In this document: positions 1 to 6,093 of the stretch, piece by piece
Layout: each line of letters begins with the position of its first letter
Position numbering within the stretch: the stretch's first letter is position 1
Assembly (NCBI GenBank): GCA_902766805.1
Contig: CACXFF010000248.1
Location: forward strand, 1 to 10,858
Length of the DNA: 10,858 nucleotides
Source: an uncultured Coriobacteriaceae bacterium
Lineage (GTDB): Bacteria; Actinomycetota; Coriobacteriia; Coriobacteriales; Atopobiaceae
Direction: 5' to 3'
Notes under the pieces: generated by a model
Told to the model about the DNA's origin: nothing
The model's database searches: none
What the model saw: the letters and a program-made list of their open reading frames with translations, nothing else
Translations under genes and position numbers: made by a program

Positions 1-148
1 CAACGGCGAGGGCGAGATGGCCAAGCGCTACGGCCAGATCTACGTCGACGCCGACAACTACGGCCAGGGCACGATGAAGCGCTCGCTCAAGGACAGCTAC
101 CACTGGTACAAGAAGGTCATCGAGTCCAACGGCGAGGACCTGGACTAA
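1..148 (+). CDS. C-terminal end of a family 1 glycoside hydrolase, probably 6-phospho-beta-glucosidase (5' partial)
   Basis: Only the last 48 codons are in the window; the frame begins at base 2 and ends in TAA at 146-148. The residues match the C-terminal end of GH1 enzymes: AKRYG, IYVD, a glycine-rich turn, KRS, then a helix with YHWYKKVI and the ending SNGEDLD. In phospho-specific GH1 enzymes the K and Y of the KRYG segment bind the 6-phosphate of the substrate, and both are present (K8 and Y10 of the visible part); the partner serine would lie at or just outside the window edge. The enzyme would act in the cytoplasm, hydrolysing phosphorylated beta-glucosides imported by a PTS. Catalytic glutamates are out of view, so family membership is strong but exact substrate is inferred. 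A terminator follows 64 bases after the stop. Confidence 0.85.
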   Translation, partial: NGEGEMAKRYGQIYVDADNYGQGTMKRSLKDSYHWYKKVIESNGEDLD

Positions 149-212
149 CGCATGCGTGCTGGCTAGACGGCGCACGCGAATCCGCCTGAGCCAAGGGCAA
201 GCCAAAAGAAGA

Positions 213-246
213 GCCTCCCGGGCAAAACGTCCGGGAGGCCCTTTTT
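213..246 (+). terminator. Rho-independent terminator after the glycoside hydrolase gene
   Basis: A perfect 9-bp stem (GCCTCCCGG at 213-221, CCGGGAGGC at 231-239) closes a 9-base loop and is followed by CCC and five Ts (242-246). It ends the + strand transcript of the preceding gene. Confidence 0.9.
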
Positions 247-326
247 CGTTCCTGCGAAGAACCAAGCCTGCGCAGCGGCTGCTCCCTGTCGGGGATGGCT
301 CCCGCGCAAAGAATGGGCCGGGGCTT

Positions 327-377
327 TGTCACATCGTTGAGCGGTGTCCCCGGCACTGTCACACAGCATGGTATATC
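327..377 (+). promoter_or_regulatory. Promoter-like element in the gap between converging genes
   Basis: Within the gene-free stretch 149-530 there is CGGTG (342-346), 7 bases, CACTGTC (354-360), 11 bases, then TATATC (372-377). The same words with the same spacings occur at 6000-6035 in front of the surface-protein gene (CGGTG, 7 bases, CACTGTC, 11 bases, TAATAG). TGTCACA also occurs twice here, 30 bp apart (327-333, 357-363). No ribosome binding site or credible gene follows on the + strand, so if active it would make an RNA running antisense into the 3' end of the converging gene. It may equally be a degenerate copy of an interspersed repeat. Outside this element and the two terminators nothing else is recognisable in 149-530. 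Confidence 0.3.
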
Positions 378-450
378 AACATGTCCGCGCTGAAGCCTAT
401 CGCTGCCCTGCTTGGCGAGCCTGCTCCCCCGCGCTGCCCCGCAAGGCCCA

Positions 451-487
451 AACTGAAAGCGGCGGGGCCGTTGCCGGTCCCGCCGCT
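451..487 (-). terminator. Probable terminator of the lipase-like surface protein gene
   Basis: A perfect 9-bp stem (AGCGGCGGG at 458-466 with CCCGCCGCT at 479-487) lies 44 bases downstream of the stop at 531. Read on the minus strand it is followed by an interrupted T-rich stretch (TTTCAGTTT), so it fits a rho-independent terminator with an imperfect U tract. Confidence 0.6.
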
Positions 488-530
488 CGTGCGCCTTCTC
501 TTGGGCGCCAGCCCCTGGGGGCGTCCGCTT

Positions 531-3500
531 TTATGCGACCCAAGCCCCCGTCTCGTTGACGCGGTAGCCGTCGGGCGTGACGGTGTTCAACGCGCAGGCG
601 CCCTGCGGCGACCCGACCGTCTCGTACAGGTAGTACCACGCGTCGCCGACCTTCTGCCAGCCGGTGAGCATGCGGCCATCCTGGCCGAGCAGGTACCAGC
701 TGCCCTCAGACCAGCGCCAGCCCGTCGCCATCAGGCCGTCGCCGTCCAGCAGGTACCAGCTGCCGTCGTGCACCCAACCGGTGACGGCCTCTCCGAAGTG
801 CCCGTCGTGCAGCGGGTTGAGGTAGCGCCAGCCGTGAGCCGCCGCGTCCTGCTGCCAGCCGCTCAGCATCTTGCCCAAGCTCCCGTCGGATGCCGGGTTG
901 AAGAGGTAGCGCTTGCCGTCGACGACGGTCCAGCCCACGTCCATGACGCCGTTGGCACCGAAGTGGTACCAGCCCTCGCTGGCCTGGTCCCACAGCCAGC
1001 CAGTCTTGCGCGCCCCGTCCACGTAGTAGTACCAGGCGCCGCCCTCGGAGTACCAGCCGTTCTTCGCGTCATCCCACTGCGCGTAGAGCTCTACCGTGTG
1101 ACGCTCGACGAACGCCTCATAGGCCTCATCGTCGTCCAGGTCGGTGCTGGCCAGGTCTGCCAAGTACGCCTCGCGCGTGTCCAGGCCCAGCTCTGTCGGC
1201 TCCACCAGCTGGTCGACACGATAGCTCGTCCCGCTGCCGTCCGGCTTGGTGTTCCAGCCCACCAGGCTCTTGCCGGCAAGCTTCGGATACTCATCGGAGC
1301 CCTCGTAGCCGTCCAGGACGATCTGTCCCTCGGACGGGACCTGGAACTCCAGCGACTCCGACGTGTCGGAGGCGTCGCGATTGGCGTGGTAGTTGAGCCC
1401 GTATGCCACGACGTCGGTCCACACGCCGTACAGGTTCACCGTGTCCCCGTCCGGCAGGTTGGCGAAGGAGACGTTGCCGGTGGTGTCGAAGTCGAGGTCG
1501 AGGTCTTCGTCGGGGCAGGTCCAGCCTTCCAGGAAGAAGCCCTCGTCATGAGCGGGCAGGGCGTTGCGGTACGCAGCGACGCCGAACTCCGCCGGGTCGA
1601 ATCCCTCGGGCATCTCTTCGTCGGTGATGTACACGTAGCCACCCTCGTACACATCGAACTCGGCGACCTTCGTATCCTGCTCATACACGTTGCTGCCCGT
1701 GAGGTTGGACCACAGGACCACGTGCTTGCGAGCGAGATGCTTCACGTTGGCCACCAGGTACATATCGCGGGGGAACTCGGAGGTGATGACGGTGTTGCCA
1801 TCCAGGCCCTCCTTGATCAGACTGCCATCCCCTCCGCGCAGATCCCAGCTCTCGACCAGCGTGCCCTCTCCCTGGTACAGCTCGGGCAGGGCAAGCGATC
1901 CGAGGATGTCGCCGTCACGGCGCACGCCTGCATACGCCAAGCCTCCCTCGGAACGGATGTAGACGGCGTGCTCGCCCTCCGCCAGCTCGGGCTCCACTAC
2001 GGCCACGTCGCCCTCGGCCTGGGCGCTCACTTTGGACGCGGCCGTGGCGGGCTTAGCCTGCTTCTGCCAGCCGAGATACAGTGCCGGCCAGTGCGCCGTA
2101 CCGATCTCGCCGCCGTTGAGCGCGAGCGTGAGCGTGTGGAAGAGGCAGAACTTGGCGATGCTCTGTTCCGCGTCGAAGAAGCCGCGGACCATCTTGGCGA
2201 GGGCGCTGCCCACCTCCTGGCATTCGCCGGCCGTGTGGCTCACGCCCAGCTGGTTGAGCACGTCGTTGAAGAAGCCGGCCACGAAATCCGCGGCCACGTT
2301 GTCACCCTTGCCGTAGACGGCCAGCACGCCCGCGGCGACGTAATACACGTAGTTGTAGCCAGGCACCTTCGTGAGCTGCAGAGCTGCCCACGCAACCGGG
2401 TTGCTGCTGTAGGAGAGCGTGATCTTCTCGCGCTCGAGCATGCTGTCCAGGGACTTCTTGGCCGCCTCGCCCAAAAGGCCGCTCAGCTTGGCCATCTGGT
2501 CGTCCGGCAAGCCCATGAGCCAGCGGCAGATCAGCTCGAAGGCCCTCTGGTAGCCGCCGTTCACGTAGTCGGAGCGGTTGTTCACGCCAAAGGAGCCTGC
2601 GAAGAAGCGCATGAACTCCTCGAAGTACTTGCCCTGGTTGCCGGCAAGCTCTTTGTTCTTGCTGATGTACTTGTTGCCCTCACCCTTGCTGTCGATGGCG
2701 AGGTCGAGCCACGGGTCGTTCTCCTCGTCAAAGACCTTCTTGAAGAAGTTGACGAACTTCTTGGCGCCCTTCTTCACCGCGTTGCCCACCGTGCCCGCCT
2801 TGGAGAAGTAGCGCTGGCGGAAGATGGCCGGCGCGTAGTTCGAACCGGGCTGGATGGTGTTCAGGCGCCGCGCCATCTGCGTGCGCTCGTTCACGCGATA
2901 GCCCAGTGCCGTATCGCGGCTGTTGAGCTTGCCCTGCTCGTAGTAGCCAGTCACGTCGTGGTCATAGCCGGTGGAGTAGCGCGAGAAGCCGAACCAGCTC
3001 ATCGCCACCTGAGGAACGTAGTCGTCCGGGTTGATGAGGTTGTGGATCGGCGGCTCGAACGACGAGCGGCTGGCCCCGACCGTCTTGTCCTCCACGGCGC
3101 CCTGCGGCGCTGCCACGGGATAGGCATAGAGGTCAGCATTGGAGAACTGCACGCTCCTGTCAACGTAGTTGACGTCGAACGCCACGCGCTCGGTGTAGGC
3201 CAGCTGCTCCTTGCTGTAGTTCGCGGCCAAGACCGTGTGGTCGGAGCGGTAGGCGTCGTTGTAGCCCGCCATGTTGAACGAGGTGCGAGGCCTGGTCTGA
3301 TACTTCCCGGGAGTCGTGATGCGGTCGAGGATCCAGCAGTGGAGCCAGCGCGCGACGAGGTTGCTCGTGGCGCCCGCGCGGCTGAAGCCGCTGATCCAGA
3401 TCTTGACCTTCTGGTCCTTTTCCACGTGGTCCTTGATGTAGGGCATCACGAAGCCCAGCACGCCGTCGCGGGCCTCCTGGAAGCCCTGGTGATTGCCCGA

Positions 3501-4277
3501 CGTGCCGATACGCAGGTTGCCCGCCCATTCGCCCATGTAGCTGATGCCGCGCACGCCAATGACGAAGAGGCGGTAGTCGCCCTTGTCGACCTTGATGTCC
3601 TTGTAGCCCACGGCCACGCCGATGTTGGCGAGCTCGGTGGGGATGGCCTTGTAGCCGTCGTTGACCTGCACGTCCTTGCAGCCGGTCTGCTGCATGAACG
3701 AGATGATGTTCTTGGACTTGCTCGCCCAGTTGGTGCCGCCTTCGTTGGAGTTGCCCGCGGCACCCGCCAGGCAGATGCTCGCGTAGGCGAGGTCGTCGTT
3801 GTACACCTGGGAGCGCTCGTTGAAGAGGCTGTCGGTGTAGCTCAGGCCGACGTAGGCGTCCTTCTTGCTGTTCGCCATCGACGGGATGCCCACGGTCACC
3901 TGGACGGTGGGGTTGGAGACGGCCTGGGTCTCAAGCTCCTCGGACTGCGTGTCGAGGGTGCCGCCCTCGGCTTGCGCCGGCTGCTCGAGCTGCGCGGGGT
4001 CATCCTGCGGCTGGGCGCCATACGCACCCAGGTAGCCTTCGATGCCCATAGCACCCGCGAGGGGGTCGGCAGACGCATCGTTGGCGGCAGACGCATCCGT
4101 GGGCGCTGCATCGCCGGCCGTCAGCTCGACGCTCTGAGCAGACAGCTCGGACGCCAGCTCTTGCTGGGAACGCTCCTCGGCTAGGGCAACGCTTACGCCC
4201 CCCATCTGCCCAAACGCAAGCAGCGCTGAGAGCGACAGGCTCAGCAGGCGCTTGCTCCATGACGTTTTCTGATTCAC
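531..4277 (-). CDS. Secreted lipase-like (class 3 / alpha-beta hydrolase) protein with InlB-type repeats and cell-wall-binding repeats
   Basis: 1248 residues, starting at GTG (4277-4275) behind a purine-rich site (GGGGAAGGGG) on the minus strand. Residues 1-33 form a signal peptide (basic start, hydrophobic core, cleavage near ALA|EE). A low-complexity acidic linker reaches about residue 120. Residues 125-440 resemble a class-3-lipase-type hydrolase: strand IWISG then FSRAGA places a nucleophile at S299 (GxSxAG elbow), NPDDYVP at 416-422 resembles the lipase NxxDxVP segment, and H439 is a candidate third catalytic residue. Residues 490-735 are mostly helical and unassigned. Residues 905-1070 carry two InlB B-repeat/Flg_new-like units ending in LYGVW and LYAQW, the second with GWNTKPDGSGT. 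Residues 1073-1248 are choline-binding-type wall repeats. The protein is probably exported and held on the cell wall, acting on lipid or ester substrates. The hydrolase role is inferred from motifs; the substrate is unknown. Confidence 0.88.
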   Translation of the reverse strand: MNQKTSWSKRLLSLSLSALLAFGQMGGVSVALAEERSQQELASELSAQSVELTAGDAAPTDASAANDASADPLAGAMGIEGYLGAYGAQPQDDPAQLEQPAQAEGGTLDTQSEELETQAVSNPTVQVTVGIPSMANSKKDAYVGLSYTDSLFNERSQVYNDDLAYASICLAGAAGNSNEGGTNWASKSKNIISFMQQTGCKDVQVNDGYKAIPTELANIGVAVGYKDIKVDKGDYRLFVIGVRGISYMGEWAGNLRIGTSGNHQGFQEARDGVLGFVMPYIKDHVEKDQKVKIWISGFSRAGATSNLVARWLHCWILDRITTPGKYQTRPRTSFNMAGYNDAYRSDHTVLAANYSKEQLAYTERVAFDVNYVDRSVQFSNADLYAYPVAAPQGAVEDKTVGASRSSFEPPIHNLINPDDYVPQVAMSWFGFSRYSTGYDHDVTGYYEQGKLNSRDTALGYRVNERTQMARRLNTIQPGSNYAPAIFRQRYFSKAGTVGNAVKKGAKKFVNFFKKVFDEENDPWLDLAIDSKGEGNKYISKNKELAGNQGKYFEEFMRFFAGSFGVNNRSDYVNGGYQRAFELICRWLMGLPDDQMAKLSGLLGEAAKKSLDSMLEREKITLSYSSNPVAWAALQLTKVPGYNYVYYVAAGVLAVYGKGDNVAADFVAGFFNDVLNQLGVSHTAGECQEVGSALAKMVRGFFDAEQSIAKFCLFHTLTLALNGGEIGTAHWPALYLGWQKQAKPATAASKVSAQAEGDVAVVEPELAEGEHAVYIRSEGGLAYAGVRRDGDILGSLALPELYQGEGTLVESWDLRGGDGSLIKEGLDGNTVITSEFPRDMYLVANVKHLARKHVVLWSNLTGSNVYEQDTKVAEFDVYEGGYVYITDEEMPEGFDPAEFGVAAYRNALPAHDEGFFLEGWTCPDEDLDLDFDTTGNVSFANLPDGDTVNLYGVWTDVVAYGLNYHANRDASDTSESLEFQVPSEGQIVLDGYEGSDEYPKLAGKSLVGWNTKPDGSGTSYRVDQLVEPTELGLDTREAYLADLASTDLDDDEAYEAFVERHTVELYAQWDDAKNGWYSEGGAWYYYVDGARKTGWLWDQASEGWYHFGANGVMDVGWTVVDGKRYLFNPASDGSLGKMLSGWQQDAAAHGWRYLNPLHDGHFGEAVTGWVHDGSWYLLDGDGLMATGWRWSEGSWYLLGQDGRMLTGWQKVGDAWYYLYETVGSPQGACALNTVTPDGYRVNETGAWVA
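534..1061 (-). repeat. Cell-wall-binding (choline-binding-type) repeat array, C-terminal part of the lipase-like protein
   Basis: About seven units of 19-26 residues (residues 1073-1248), each built on GW, then GxWYxL/GWYHF, then a Gly/Asp turn with M and TGW. Several units are expanded, such as those containing NPASDG and NPLHDGHFG. The last unit ends with TPDGY and a terminal GAW, a capping unit also found in the array at 7081-7530. Such repeats anchor proteins non-covalently to wall polymers; the ligand in this organism is not evident. Confidence 0.85.
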
Positions 4278-4313
4278 ATCATCCCCTTCCCCCGTGGGTG
4301 TACAGATGTGTTC

Positions 4314-4353
4314 ATTCTAGGGGAATCGAGACGGAGGGCAGATTAATCTCCGT
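4314..4353 (-). promoter_or_regulatory. Candidate promoter and dyad operator of the lipase-like gene
   Basis: On the minus strand TAGAAT (bases 4319-4314) lies 37 bases upstream of the GTG start and could be the -10 box; no good -35 box is seen. At about the -35 position is a dyad: ACGGAG (4331-4336) and its complement CTCCGT (4348-4353) flank the perfect palindrome AGATTAATCT (4340-4349). This AT-rich palindrome in high-GC sequence suggests a regulator site. Confidence 0.35.
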
Positions 4354-4420
4354 GTGGTTTTCGGCAAGCGCAAGTCCTGCGTGTCAGCGTGCGGCGCATG
4401 CAAGCTCTTGGCGCCCACAC

Positions 4421-4454
4421 AAAAGCCCCGAGGCCACAGGAAGGGCCTCGGGGC
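4421..4454 (-). terminator. Rho-independent terminator of the acyltransferase-like gene
   Basis: A perfect 11-bp stem (GCCCCGAGGCC at 4425-4435 and GGCCTCGGGGC at 4444-4454) lies 31 bases past the stop at 4486. Read on the minus strand it is followed by TTTT (4424-4421). Confidence 0.9.
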
Positions 4455-4485
4455 GCGCGTGCGCCTGGCTTGGCTCGGCTCGCGG

Positions 4486-5769
4486 CTAGCGCGGCTCGGG
4501 AAGCTGGATCTTGGGCAGGTAGCGCACCTTGCGCTCCGACACCCTGTACGGGATTCCCTCCTCGCCGAGCACCTCGAGGAAGCGGTCGAGGGGCTTCCGG
4601 TCCTTGTTGATGAGCTGGTAGGTGATGTAGAACGTGTCCTCGGTCGCGTTCACCTCGAGCATCAGGTCGCCGTCGGTGATGGTGTAGATGCCACGAATGT
4701 GATCCGCCAGGCCGCCGTAGTCGACCCGCCCCACGTAGCTGATCGAGTACACGTCGCGCGGGTCGCTGCGGAAGGTGCTGTTCGCCAGCGCGTACTTCTT
4801 CTTCTCCTTGAGCGTGGGCAGCTCGTCGATGCTCTTGCGCACCTCCATCAGCTTGAGGAAGCGCTCGCAGCCCAGCTCCGGCTGGTTCTGCTTGATCATG
4901 GCGCCGCGGGCGCGCAGGTTGAGCTGCTGGATGCTCTCGTCGCGCATGCTCCACTCGTATTTGGTGTGGATGAGCCTCACGAAATCGCGGTACGAACCCT
5001 CGGCACCGATGTCCTTGCGGTAGTCGGCCGCGGTCCTGCCCGAGACGAACGTCCCCTTCTTCTCCTTCAGCCAGCGGGTCATCGCCTTGAACATCATCGC
5101 CGTGAGGACGGTGTTGGGGCTGCCGTCGATGCTCACGGCGTAATCCATGAACTCCTTGGCAGGGATCTCGATTTCGTAGTAGTAGTTGTCCTTGGCGAAC
5201 GGGTTGAACAGGAACTTGAGCATCCTGCCGATGGCGAAGTTGCAGTCGCCGCCTTCGTAGCGCATGAGCGGCTCGTCTTTGGAGACTGAGTCCACGTCCG
5301 GGAAGAATAGTTCGCGGTCGTCGACGGGCGTGCCCGGAAGCTTGAGGTCCTTCGGGGCCTCGATGGCGCCGTACTTGCGAGTCATGTACAGGTACAGGGT
5401 CGCCTTGATCCAGAAGAGCAGGCCGTAGGACCCGGAGAAGGAGTGCGAACCATTGAACCAGATGCTGTTGCCGCGATACGAGATGAAGAAGAGGTGCCCG
5501 TTCACCTCGTCGCTGCCGAGCACACGTCGCCTGTCCTCTTCGGGAAGCACGGCAAGCGGACGCTCGTTGGGCTCCAGTGTGTAGTTCTGCCCCGCGTCGA
5601 GGCCCACCTGCACCCGGTAGTACGGGAAGCGCACGATCGCCTCCTGCGCGGCCTCGTTGAGCAGCGCCGCGTCGACGGACTCGTCAAGCTGGTATTGGAG
5701 CTTGAGGGTGAAGCTGATCTTGTCCAGGTATTCGTACAGCAGGTAGATGTCAGGGTTGTGGCTCGCCAT
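4486..5769 (-). CDS. Condensation/CAT-superfamily acyltransferase-like protein with an altered HxxxD motif
   Basis: 427 residues, ATG at 5769-5767 preceded by a clear AGGAAGG site. No signal peptide or membrane segment, so cytoplasmic. The opening (YEYLDKISFTLKLQY, DAALLNEAAQEAIVRFPYYRV) is typical of the two-lobed fold shared by chloramphenicol acetyltransferase, NRPS condensation domains, PapA-type and alcohol acyltransferases. At the expected active-site position the sequence is NGSHSFSGSYG: H109 is kept but the Asp of HxxxDG is replaced by G113. A later segment SYVGRVD (344-350) matches the conserved strand near the C-terminal lobe of this superfamily. It would transfer an acyl group to a hydroxyl or amine, but neither donor nor acceptor can be told. 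It is transcribed alone, between its own promoter and terminator. Enzymes with only the His of this motif exist, so inactivity is not certain. Confidence 0.75.
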   Translation of the reverse strand: MASHNPDIYLLYEYLDKISFTLKLQYQLDESVDAALLNEAAQEAIVRFPYYRVQVGLDAGQNYTLEPNERPLAVLPEEDRRRVLGSDEVNGHLFFISYRGNSIWFNGSHSFSGSYGLLFWIKATLYLYMTRKYGAIEAPKDLKLPGTPVDDRELFFPDVDSVSKDEPLMRYEGGDCNFAIGRMLKFLFNPFAKDNYYYEIEIPAKEFMDYAVSIDGSPNTVLTAMMFKAMTRWLKEKKGTFVSGRTAADYRKDIGAEGSYRDFVRLIHTKYEWSMRDESIQQLNLRARGAMIKQNQPELGCERFLKLMEVRKSIDELPTLKEKKKYALANSTFRSDPRDVYSISYVGRVDYGGLADHIRGIYTITDGDLMLEVNATEDTFYITYQLINKDRKPLDRFLEVLGEEGIPYRVSERKVRYLPKIQLPEPR

Positions 5770-5823
5770 CTGCCCTTCCTTTCGACGTTGGGGCGGCGTG
5801 CGCCCCCATTCCCAGAACGCAGC

Positions 5824-5888
5824 GCCGGCAAGCCCGCCGTACGCTGCGCCCGCGCTATCCGAATGTGCACGCCACGGCTCTTGCCGGC
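5824..5888 (-). repeat. Inverted repeat in the leader of the acyltransferase-like gene
   Basis: GCCGGCAAG (5824-5832) and CTTGCCGGC (5880-5888) are perfect 9-bp complements 47 bases apart, lying between the candidate -10 box (5902-5907) and the start codon at 5769. In the transcript they could close a long stem-loop; a regulatory role is unproven. Confidence 0.3.
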
Positions 5889-5901
5889 AGTTGCGTCACT
5901 T

Positions 5902-5907
5902 ACTATA
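5902..5907 (-). promoter_or_regulatory. Candidate -10 box for the acyltransferase-like gene
   Basis: TATAGT on the minus strand stands out in GC-rich surroundings, 132 bases before the start codon. The hexamer 17 bases upstream (GTGGAC) is a poor -35, so the promoter may need an activator. Confidence 0.4.
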
Positions 5908-5977
5908 CGCGACGTGGGCAGCAAGTCCACCGTTTCCGCGCAGCGCCGCGCTTCTCCGTGAATTCCCCCGATTCCGA

Positions 5978-6035
5978 GCGGTCATCCAGCCTGCCCGAAC
6001 GGTGCTGAAACCACTGTCCCCGCATTGAATAATAG
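5978..6035 (+). promoter_or_regulatory. LytTR-type direct-repeat operator and promoter of the surface-protein gene
   Basis: GCGGTCATC (5978-5986) and ACGGTGCTG (5999-6007) are 9-base half-sites whose starts are 21 bp apart, leaving a 12-bp spacer. That spacing is the one described for LytTR-family operators such as AgrA and VirR targets. A -10-like TAATAG (6030-6035) lies 22 bases after the second half-site, and no good -35 box is seen, as expected for an activated promoter. The same 30-bp block recurs at 8757-8786 with 27 of 30 bases identical, upstream of the LytTR gene. Binding is inferred. Confidence 0.55.
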
Positions 6036-6055
6036 AGTCATGCCGTAGGCCCCAA

Positions 6056-6072
6056 GGCGGCACGAAGCCGCC
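6056..6072 (+). promoter_or_regulatory. Small hairpin in the 5' leader of the surface-protein gene
   Basis: GGCGGC (6056-6061) and GCCGCC (6067-6072) pair around the 5-base loop ACGAA, ending 9 bases before the GGGAGGG ribosome binding site at 6082-6088. It may tune translation or RNA stability; it may also be chance in GC-rich DNA. Confidence 0.3.
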
Positions 6073-6093
6073 GAACGAGACGGGAGGGATCCC

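Noticed and set aside
327..363. TGTCACA pair as a CRP/FNR site
   Set aside because: The copies are direct repeats 30 bp apart, not the inverted TGTGA-N6-TCACA arrangement.
156..4184. A 1342-codon open frame on the + strand
   Set aside because: It runs opposite the lipase-like gene, which has a signal peptide, known repeats and a ribosome binding site. The antisense product is low-complexity V/A/R/H-rich with no domain or start signal; it results from GC-biased codons.
4354..5289. A 311-codon + strand frame
   Set aside because: Antisense shadow of the acyltransferase-like gene with no domain; it also crosses that gene's terminator.
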